5,665 nt of DNA from positions 1 through 5,665 of the forward strand of contig JACRKI010000152.1 of assembly GCA_016215305.1 (NCBI GenBank), read 5' to 3'. Source of the stretch: Candidatus Woesearchaeota archaeon. GTDB taxonomy: Archaea; Nanobdellota; Nanobdellia; Woesearchaeales; DSVV01. The position numbers were made by a program, and so were the translations under genes. Below, piece by piece: positions 1 through 4,463 of the stretch. The first letter of the stretch is position 1; the number at the start of each line of letters is the position of its first letter. The notes beneath the pieces are model-generated. The model saw only the letters and a list, made by a program, of their open reading frames with translations, was not told where the DNA came from and made no database searches.

Positions 1-2
1 AC

Positions 3-425
3 CAATACAGGCAGTGGCCAATCTTGAAGCTTCCCTTTTTGTATGTCGCGGGAAGAACAGATGGCACAATTTCAGTGGATGGCGCGAATGTCTATCCTGA
101 TCAGGTTGAGGCGGGAATTCTCTCGCAAAAAGAGCTGGAGAAAAAGACAAACGCGTTCCTGCTCTATAAAGCAACGCAGAAAAAACAAAACCTCAAACTC
201 ACTGTCGCGATTCAGTTGAAGCAAAAAATAAATCATGGAAAAGCGCTGCAAAAGAAATTTCATGATGCCATTTTGAAAACATTGTTGGAGCTCAATCCAG
301 ATTTCAGAGAAAGTTACAAGTACAATAAACAGTTGTGTGATCCGCAGGTTGTCTTGCATAAATACAACGCAGCATTATTTGCAGAAAATGGAGAGCAGGT
401 GAAGGAAAAATATATTAGAGAGTGA
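3..425 (+). CDS. PaaK-like AMP-forming ligase, C-terminal fragment (5' end outside window)
   Basis: The frame is open to the left edge, reading QYRQWPILKLPFLYVAGR before the TTG at 24, so this is the 3' end of a longer gene and the TTG is not a start. The segment FLYVAGRTDGT followed by DGANVYPDQVE is the hinge and start of the small C-terminal domain of phenylacetate-CoA ligase-like (COG1541) adenylate-forming enzymes, where GR-D is the hinge and G-N-YP-x-x-E the next conserved block. Such enzymes activate a carboxylate as an acyl-adenylate and usually pass it to CoA or another thiol. The substrate cannot be told from this part. After the domain core comes a lysine-rich tail ending in KEKYIRE and a TGA. 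The next gene on the same strand is an alpha/beta hydrolase with its own promoter-like sequence, so co-transcription is possible but not required. Family call fairly sure; exact function unknown. Confidence 0.75.
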   Translation, partial: QYRQWPILKLPFLYVAGRTDGTISVDGANVYPDQVEAGILSQKELEKKTNAFLLYKATQKKQNLKLTVAIQLKQKINHGKALQKKFHDAILKTLLELNPDFRESYKYNKQLCDPQVVLHKYNAALFAENGEQVKEKYIRE

Positions 426-426
426 G

Positions 427-443
427 TATATAGTTTAAAATAA
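427..443 (+). promoter_or_regulatory. TATA-like promoter element before the hydrolase leader
   Basis: Just after the ligase stop, TATATAG (427-433) runs into TTTAAAATAA (434-443), both similar to archaeal TATA boxes. A transcript starting about 25 bases downstream of their centres would begin near 454-463, immediately before the structured leader at 468-556. This is inference from spacing; no start site is shown. Confidence 0.4.
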
Positions 444-467
444 TACACTGCTTTGCTCAGGAGTTGG

Positions 468-556
468 TAAAATCCTCCATGCTTGGATGAAGTCCAAGTT
501 TGATAATCTCGATGTAGTCGAGATTATCTTTAAGCGAAGCGAATGCGAGGATTTTA
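468..556 (+). promoter_or_regulatory. Structured 5' leader, candidate RBS-sequestering cis-regulatory RNA
   Basis: Three perfect inverted repeats nest without conflict. The outer helix P1 pairs TAAAATCCTC (468-477) with GAGGATTTTA (547-556), 10 bp. Inside it are hairpin P2, CTTGGA (482-487) with TCCAAG (493-498) and a 5-base loop, and hairpin P3, GATAATCTCGA (502-512) with TCGAGATTATC (518-528), 11 bp and a 5-base loop. A single-stranded stretch, 529-546, carries the purine-rich GCGAAGCGAATGC. The 3' strand of P1 contains GAGG (547-550), the only Shine-Dalgarno-like sequence before the ATG at 559, so forming P1 would hide it. A competing pairing, GGAG (460-463) with CTCC (475-478), would disrupt P1. 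The three-way-junction shape resembles a riboswitch or protein-bound leader, but I recognise no known family. It could also be a mobile or repeated palindromic element, or a DNA operator. Confidence 0.5.
547..550 (+). promoter_or_regulatory. Shine-Dalgarno-like GAGG that favours the 559 start
   Basis: GAGG ends 8 bases before the ATG at 559, normal spacing for a ribosome binding site. No comparable sequence sits before the upstream in-frame ATG at 487. It lies inside the 3' strand of the outer leader helix. Confidence 0.45.
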
Positions 557-558
557 TT

Positions 559-1431
559 ATGGAAAAATATATCAGGGGACATGACAACGCGCAGATATTT
601 TATGTCTCGCTTTCAGGAGATACAAAGAAGCCAACCCTCGTCTTTGTACATAGTGTTGGCGCGAACTGGACTGTCTGGAAAACAGAAATCAGTTATTTCC
701 AGAGATTGGGATATCCCTGTCTCGCATTTGATCTGCGTGCTCATGGATTAAGTGAAGTGCTCGGCAAAGATGAAGCGTATTCATTCCCCAATTTCGCGAA
801 AGACCTCCGCAAGATTCTTGATACGGAAAAGATAAAAAAGTTTATTTTAGTGGGGCATAGTTTCGGAGGCGGGATTGCCATTAATTATTGCGGGTCATTT
901 CCAAAGCAACTGCCGGAAAAATTAATTCTCGTGGAAACTGCGCATAGATATCCATTCGAGCATCATCGCGAATTTCATATGAATCCATACATTGCGATGA
1001 TTTTGAGGTTTCTCGCGGAGCACCAGAAATTCACAAATGTTCATCTTCCTCATTTGAGAGAATTAGATTTCTCGACAGATTTTCACAGAAAGCAGAGGTC
1101 AAACCTTGGAGTTTTTTTGGAGGCACTGCACGTCACGCCATTGCGAAGCATTTTGAAATGCATTGACGAACTGCAAAAATGGTCGTTTGATCATCTGCAG
1201 AATACCGAAAAGTTTTTGGAGACATTGAAGATTCCAGTTTTGATTGTGAGTGGAAGTGAAGATGAGGTTGTTCCCCTGCGATTTCAGGAAGAGCTGCATC
1301 ATCTCATAAAAAAGTCAGAGCTGAAAGTGGTTACAGGAGCGTATCACAGAATTCCGACGCAGAATCCAGAGGAATTGTGCAGTGTCATGCAGGATTTTCT
1401 GGAGAAAAAAGGAAGAAGTAGTAAAAAGTAA
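559..1431 (+). CDS. Alpha/beta-hydrolase fold protein
   Basis: A 290-residue protein when started at the ATG at 559. An in-frame ATG at 487 would add 24 residues encoded by the palindromic leader, with no hydrolase character, so I prefer 559, where the family fold begins soon after. Strand and motif order is classical: LVFVHSVGAN (residues 27-36, oxyanion-hole turn), DLRAHGLS (58-65), the nucleophile elbow GHSFGG with Ser101 (99-104), the acid loop SGSEDEVVP with probable Asp235, and catalytic His263 in AYHRIPTQNP. A cap region of about 100 residues, rich in His and aromatic residues, lies between the elbow and the acid loop. There is no signal peptide or membrane segment, so it is probably cytoplasmic. 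The usual HG of the oxyanion turn is HS here. Esterase, lipase, thioesterase or C-C hydrolase activity cannot be separated from sequence alone. Expression may be controlled by the leader at 468-556. Confidence 0.85.
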   Translation: MEKYIRGHDNAQIFYVSLSGDTKKPTLVFVHSVGANWTVWKTEISYFQRLGYPCLAFDLRAHGLSEVLGKDEAYSFPNFAKDLRKILDTEKIKKFILVGHSFGGGIAINYCGSFPKQLPEKLILVETAHRYPFEHHREFHMNPYIAMILRFLAEHQKFTNVHLPHLRELDFSTDFHRKQRSNLGVFLEALHVTPLRSILKCIDELQKWSFDHLQNTEKFLETLKIPVLIVSGSEDEVVPLRFQEELHHLIKKSELKVVTGAYHRIPTQNPEELCSVMQDFLEKKGRSSKK

Positions 1432-1436
1432 TTTTT
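1432..1436 (+). terminator. Oligo-T tract after the hydrolase gene
   Basis: Five T residues follow the TAA stop directly, and more T-rich sequence (TTCTTTATTGCTTTT) follows up to about 1456. Archaeal termination commonly uses such tracts without a hairpin. Weak evidence, from position and composition only. Confidence 0.3.
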
Positions 1437-1478
1437 CAAAATTCTTTATTGCTTTTCCAACTTGTTATCCTCCTGTTC

Positions 1479-1515
1479 TCGGCTGCGTAGAAATCCTTAT
1501 TTTATACGCAGCCGA
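1479..1515. repeat. GC-rich 11-bp inverted repeat flanking a TATA-like sequence
   Basis: TCGGCTGCGTA (1479-1489) and TACGCAGCCGA (1505-1515) are perfect reverse complements separated by 15 bases. They are much more GC-rich than their surroundings. The spacer and the first bases of the right arm contain TTATTTTATA (1497-1506), a TATA-like sequence about 24 bases before an ATG at 1526 that is the probable original start of the decayed NYN gene. The arms may be a repressor site overlapping that promoter. Alternatives are a terminator of the hydrolase gene (but no T run follows) or the remnant of a small palindromic repeat. Confidence 0.55.
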
Positions 1516-1525
1516 ATTATCGAAA

Positions 1526-1982
1526 ATGACAAAAATAATTTTGAAGGTTGTTTAAGCGCCGTCAATAAACGGAGAGCTGAGGGTCAAAAGCGATTCTGGA
1601 AATTTCAAGAATATCACTCATTCTTCTTTGAGAAATTAAAAGCTATTCTTGACTTAAAAAATAACTCTTTAGAACTGGTGAGAACGTATGTTTATACAGG
1701 CAAATATAATTCAAGTAATCCAAAAACAAATTAAAAATAGTGAAGGTCAGAAAAAGATGTTTGAGTTCATTAATTCATTAATTCTATTCCATTTCTTGAA
1801 TTAAAAACAACAAACCTAAAACATGCAAAAGGTATTATGATTCGGGAAATCCATTGAGAAGTTGTATTTCCCCCGCACTCATAAAAGAAGCAGATTATTT
1901 TATTAACATGGCAGATATGACAGAAGAAGAGATAGTATCAATTTCAGATAGTCTAAGATTTAAAAACAAAGGCAGTCATTAG
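1526..1982 (+). pseudogene. Decayed NYN-domain (LabA/DUF88-like) nuclease gene
   Basis: Three frames together rebuild one protein family. From about 1537, frame 1 encodes NNFEGCL, then RFWKFQEYHSFF and LVRTYVYTGKY, the conserved first half of NYN (LabA-like) proteins, a PIN-like fold often acting on RNA. Near 1702-1711 the match moves to frame 2 (QVIQKQIKNSEGQKKMFEF). A tandem ATTAATTC duplication (1769-1784) then shifts it again; removing one copy restores FINSIPFLELK. That frame stops at 1855 just after KGIMIREIH. A third frame supplies the C-terminal end, RSCISPALIKEADYF to NKGSH, with TAG at 1980. The stretch between them, which should hold the SGDxDF catalytic core, is absent. The 5' end is also damaged: ATGACAAAAATAATT at 1526 is out of frame with NNFEGCL. 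With several independent lesions, a pseudogene is far likelier than sequencing error. The 1462-1734 frame is only part of this relic. Confidence 0.7.
1769..1784 (+). repeat. 8-bp tandem duplication inside the NYN pseudogene
   Basis: ATTAATTC occurs twice in direct succession (1769-1776 and 1777-1784). Deleting one copy joins the reading frames into GAG TTC ATT AAT TCT ATT CCA, EFINSIP. The duplication is therefore the frameshifting mutation itself, of the replication-slippage type. Confidence 0.75.
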
Positions 1983-1993
1983 TTCTCAAAAAC

Positions 1994-2002
1994 TTTATAT
2001 AA
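1994..2002 (+). promoter_or_regulatory. Archaeal TATA box for the CNNM-thpR unit
   Basis: TTTATATAA is a near-ideal archaeal TATA box. Its centre is 26 bases before the ATG at 2024, so transcription should start at or within a base or two of the start codon, giving a leaderless mRNA. No Shine-Dalgarno sequence is present in the gap (AACACAACCCAACC region), which agrees. Confidence 0.75.
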
Positions 2003-2023
2003 CACAACCCAACCACAATTTCC

Positions 2024-3259
2024 ATGATCTACGAAATCCTCTTTCTCGCGTTCCTCGTCGTTCTTTCTGCGTTTTTTTCCTGCGCTGAAACAGCGTTTAT
2101 GGCAATCAGCAGACTGAAAGCAGAAACATTAGCGAAACAGAATGTTCCTGGCGCAGTAACCTTTCTTCGCTTGAAAGAACAGCCAAGGCAGTTTATCATT
2201 ACTGTTCTCATTGGAAATTGTCTGGTCAACACCGCGTCTGCTGCGATCGCGACAGTGCTTGCGACATCCTACTTTGGAGGATCAGGTGTGGGAATCGCGA
2301 CAGGAATAATGACATTTATGCTCTTGACTTTTGGAGAGATTATTCCAAAGAGTTTTGCGACAGTGCATGCAGAAAAAATAATGCTCCCTCTTGCAAAGCC
2401 GAGTATGGCAACCATCAAAATATTTTATCCGCTTGTGCTGATGTTTGAAGGCATCACGAACGTAGTGCTTCATCTCTTTGGCGGTCATAACAAAACGCCT
2501 CTTTTTTCAGAGTCTGAATTGCGAACGCTGGTTGAAGTGGGAGTCAAGGAGAATCGTCTTGATCAGTCAGATAGGGAATTGATTGAAGGAGTTCTTGAGT
2601 TTAAGCAGACGCTCGTGAAAGAAATCATGACGCCAAAAAGAAGGATATTTTCTCTTGATGAGAATATGACTATTGAAGACGCGCTTCACGCGATTAACAA
2701 ACGCGAGCATACAAGAATTCCGGTGTATAGCGGCGCAAAAGAACGGATTGTCGGGATTATTTATCTCAAGGATGTGCTTGGCGCGATTGCGGAAGAAAAA
2801 GGGAATATACAGTTGAAACAAATTGCGAAAAAACCTGTTTTTGTGGATGAAAACAGACATATAAGTGCTGTCTTTAAAGAGTTGAAAGCAAGGCACGTGC
2901 ATATTGCGATTGTGGTGAGCAGGCGAATGGAAGTCAAGGGGCTTGTCACGCTTGAGGATGCCATCGAAGAGATTGTCGGCGACATTTTTGATGAGAAGGA
3001 TATTTCTCCGACGTTGATGAAAAGAATCAGCAAGACACTCATTATTGTTCATGGGAATACAGATCTGCGCGACATTAATACATTCTTTAATATTCGGCTT
3101 CCAACTACAGAAACAGTAGTGACGCTCAATCAGTTTTTGGAGACGCTGAAGAAAAAACCATGGCAGGAAGGGATGAAAGTGCGGTGGAATGATATTTTAT
3201 TCACGATTCGCGAAGTCGAAGAGCAAAAGCCAGTGAAGGTTTTTATCGAGAAGAAATGA
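2024..3259 (+). CDS. CNNM/CorB-type membrane protein (DUF21 + CBS pair + CorC_HlyC)
   Basis: 411 residues with the complete domain order of the CNNM/CorB (hemolysin C-like) family. The N-terminal DUF21 transmembrane domain covers about residues 1-155, with hydrophobic segments near 2-20, 57-82, 88-108 and 128-150. It carries the family motifs SAFFSCAETAF (15-25), GNCLVN (64-69) and GEIIPKS (104-110). A linker with FSESELRTLVE leads to the CBS pair at about 195-320, starting at EIMTPKRRIF. REHTRIPVY and GIIYLKD lie in CBS1, and GLVTLEDAIEEIVGDIFDE (306-324) closes CBS2. The CorC_HlyC domain follows at about 335-405. Proteins of this family are linked to Mg2+ or other divalent-cation transport, mostly efflux, with the CBS pair binding ATP-Mg. 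The ion here is inferred. It is the first gene of a unit with thpR, 4 bases downstream, and is driven by the TATA box at 1994-2002. Confidence 0.93.
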   Translation: MIYEILFLAFLVVLSAFFSCAETAFMAISRLKAETLAKQNVPGAVTFLRLKEQPRQFIITVLIGNCLVNTASAAIATVLATSYFGGSGVGIATGIMTFMLLTFGEIIPKSFATVHAEKIMLPLAKPSMATIKIFYPLVLMFEGITNVVLHLFGGHNKTPLFSESELRTLVEVGVKENRLDQSDRELIEGVLEFKQTLVKEIMTPKRRIFSLDENMTIEDALHAINKREHTRIPVYSGAKERIVGIIYLKDVLGAIAEEKGNIQLKQIAKKPVFVDENRHISAVFKELKARHVHIAIVVSRRMEVKGLVTLEDAIEEIVGDIFDEKDISPTLMKRISKTLIIVHGNTDLRDINTFFNIRLPTTETVVTLNQFLETLKKKPWQEGMKVRWNDILFTIREVEEQKPVKVFIEKK

Positions 3260-3263
3260 GCTC

Positions 3264-3695
3264 ATGATACCTAAAGAAGAACTCTCTAAGAAAAAAAACA
3301 AGAAAGAAGAAATTCGTTGTTTTCTTGCACTTGATATTCCAGAAGAGATCAATAAAAAAGTTGCATTGCTTGAAAACAAAATGTGGCAGTCAGGGATAAA
3401 ACCAGTTGCGCCACAGAATGTCCATGTCACGTTGAAATTTCTGGGAAATGTTTCCAGACAAAAACTGGAATGCATTCAGCAACTTTTGAAAACAATTTCT
3501 TTTGCATCTTTTTCTTATGAGATCAAAGGCATTGTTTTTTTTCCGAATGAGAGGAATCCACAAGTTATTTGGCTTGGCGTTGCGAGTAAAGAGCTGGAAG
3601 CGCTTGCAAAACATATAAACACTGTATTGAAGAAAAATTTTTCTGAAGAAAAGTTTACTGCGCATCTGACGATTGCAGAGTTTAAATCACAGTAA
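3264..3695 (+). CDS. thpR: ThpR/LigT-like 2H phosphoesterase, C-terminally truncated
   Basis: A 143-residue member of the 2H phosphoesterase family (RNA 2',3'-cyclic phosphodiesterase, LigT/ThpR). After a lysine-rich N-terminal extension of about 16 residues comes IRCFLALDIPEEI (17-29), the family's first strand. HVTLKFLG (54-61) is the first HxTx motif and HLTI (134-137) the second; both catalytic His-Thr pairs are present. FFPNERNPQVIWLGV (92-106) is also typical. Family members are usually about 180-190 residues and continue some 45-50 residues beyond the second motif. This one ends at KSQ only six residues later. None of the three downstream frames gives a recognisable continuation, so the gene appears cut off rather than frameshifted. 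The missing part normally supplies strands of the second lobe, so activity is doubtful. The start is 4 bases after the CNNM stop, pointing to one transcript. Confidence 0.82.
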   Translation: MIPKEELSKKKNKKEEIRCFLALDIPEEINKKVALLENKMWQSGIKPVAPQNVHVTLKFLGNVSRQKLECIQQLLKTISFASFSYEIKGIVFFPNERNPQVIWLGVASKELEALAKHINTVLKKNFSEEKFTAHLTIAEFKSQ

Positions 3696-3724
3696 TTTTA
3701 GTGGCTTTGTCCAAATAGTGTCTT

Positions 3725-3739
3725 AAAAGTCCGACTTTT
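3725..3739. repeat. 15-base palindrome between thpR and the endonuclease gene
   Basis: AAAAGTC (3725-3731) and GACTTTT (3733-3739) are perfect reverse complements around a single central C. It lies 30 bases after the thpR stop and about 60 bases before the endonuclease promoter. It could be a regulator-binding site or part of the thpR terminator together with the T run at 3749-3755. Confidence 0.45.
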
Positions 3740-3748
3740 CAAACAAAG

Positions 3749-3755
3749 TTTTTTT
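3749..3755 (+). terminator. Oligo-T terminator after thpR
   Basis: Seven T residues in a row, about 55 bases after the thpR stop and before the endonuclease promoter. This fits an archaeal T-tract terminator separating the CNNM-thpR unit from the restriction gene. Confidence 0.45.
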
Positions 3756-3758
3756 AGA

Positions 3759-3798
3759 AAACTATTAAGTAAACGTCACTTATTAAAGAAACTATTAA
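3759..3798 (+). repeat. Direct repeat AAACTATTAA, two copies 30 bp apart
   Basis: AAACTATTAA occurs at 3759-3768 and again at 3789-3798, the second copy overlapping the putative TATA box of the endonuclease gene. The 30-bp spacing is close to three helical turns, which would place both copies on the same DNA face. They may be sites for a regulator or a duplicated promoter element. Chance is also possible in such AT-rich DNA. Confidence 0.35.
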
Positions 3799-3800
3799 AA
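3793..3800 (+). promoter_or_regulatory. TATA-like box of the EcoRV-like endonuclease gene
   Basis: TATTAAAA is centred about 28 bases before the ATG at 3825, and no Shine-Dalgarno sequence lies between, so a leaderless transcript is expected. It is a weaker match than the box at 1994-2002, which might mean low expression. Confidence 0.45.
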
Positions 3801-3824
3801 AGAAGTCTATTCCTATGTTCTGAA

Positions 3825-4463
3825 ATGGCGTTTAGTCTGAAAGACGAATTGGAAAGTGTTGCTAAAGACATAAAGTGGAATTTTAAAGGAATTCTTGATA
3901 CGGAAGGAAGATTACATGAAATTCCTAAAAATTTGAACTTTCAAGCTCTCTTTGAAAAACTAGTTTCTGAACGGTTAGGTATTTTAACGAAAAAGCATAA
4001 AATTACCGTTATTGAGAATAGGAGCATTCGTTCTTACCCTGATGTAGTTCTTACAGGTGGAGAGTTAGGAAAGAAAGTTATCGCTCTTGATATCAAGACT
4101 GGAAGACGTAAAAATGACAGAACTGCGTTCACATTAGGCAGTTATAAGAAATATCTGAGAAATCCTGCAAAACCATTATGTTTTGGGGGCAAATATTGTT
4201 ATCAAGACTTTTCTGAACATTGGGTAGTATGTTTCATTTATGATTGGAACTCTGATGCTGATACTCTTAACATGATATCAAATATTGAAGTTATTGTTCA
4301 GGAAAAATGGAAAATCGCTTCAAAAACAACTGGAACAGGAACTACTACTGCGATAGGTTCTATAAACAAAATAGAAGATATGCGTAGAGGAGAAGGAGAC
4401 TTCAAAACAGAGGATGAGTTCTTGATATATTGGCGAGCATTTTCACGTCGCAATGAAAAGTAG
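3825..4463 (+). CDS. EcoRV-like type II restriction endonuclease
   Basis: 212 residues, nearly collinear with EcoRV (245 residues), recalled from memory. Matching blocks include GILDTEGRLHEIP (22-34), the pre-catalytic helix Glu44 (EcoRV Glu45), YPDVVL with Asp73 (Asp74), ALDIKTG with Asp89 and Lys91 (Asp90, Lys92), FTLGSYKKYLRN (102-113), EHWVVCFIY (131-139), VQEKWKIA (158-165), the recognition loop GTGTTTAIGSI (170-180) and EDEFLIYWR (196-204). All metal-binding and catalytic PD-(D/E)xK residues are kept. EcoRV cuts GATATC bluntly as a homodimer, and the same or a related target is inferred. In the loop, EcoRV Asn185 and Asn188 are replaced by Thr173 and Ala176, while both glycines and the Thr186 equivalent (Thr174) remain, so specificity could differ. 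About 30 C-terminal residues of EcoRV are missing. The gene runs into the convergent methyltransferase gene, with a 21-bp 3' overlap. Confidence 0.93.
   Translation: MAFSLKDELESVAKDIKWNFKGILDTEGRLHEIPKNLNFQALFEKLVSERLGILTKKHKITVIENRSIRSYPDVVLTGGELGKKVIALDIKTGRRKNDRTAFTLGSYKKYLRNPAKPLCFGGKYCYQDFSEHWVVCFIYDWNSDADTLNMISNIEVIVQEKWKIASKTTGTGTTTAIGSINKIEDMRRGEGDFKTEDEFLIYWRAFSRRNEK

Noticed and set aside
502..528. Intrinsic terminator for the ligase gene
   Set aside because: The 11-bp stem is followed only by TTT AAG, not a real T run, and it sits inside a larger helix set next to the next gene's start, so a leader role fits better.
487..558. N-terminal extension of the hydrolase from the ATG at 487
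   Set aside because: These 24 codons are made by the two hairpins and one side of the outer helix, show no hydrolase character, and the ATG at 559 has a GAGG at good spacing.
455..560. tRNA, C/D-box RNA or fluoride riboswitch
   Set aside because: There is no TPsiC-like arm or CCA end, no C/D box pair, and no match to the fluoride aptamer sequence as I know it.
1462..1734. An intact 90-residue gene
   Set aside because: It starts at a weak TTG upstream of the inverted repeat, and its C-terminal half matches NYN proteins only until the frameshift; the rest of the domain continues in other frames. It is part of a pseudogene.
2567..3052. A 161-residue minus-strand gene inside the CNNM gene
   Set aside because: It is opposite a clearly coding, fully conserved CBS region and has no recognisable domain. 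It is a shadow of the real gene.
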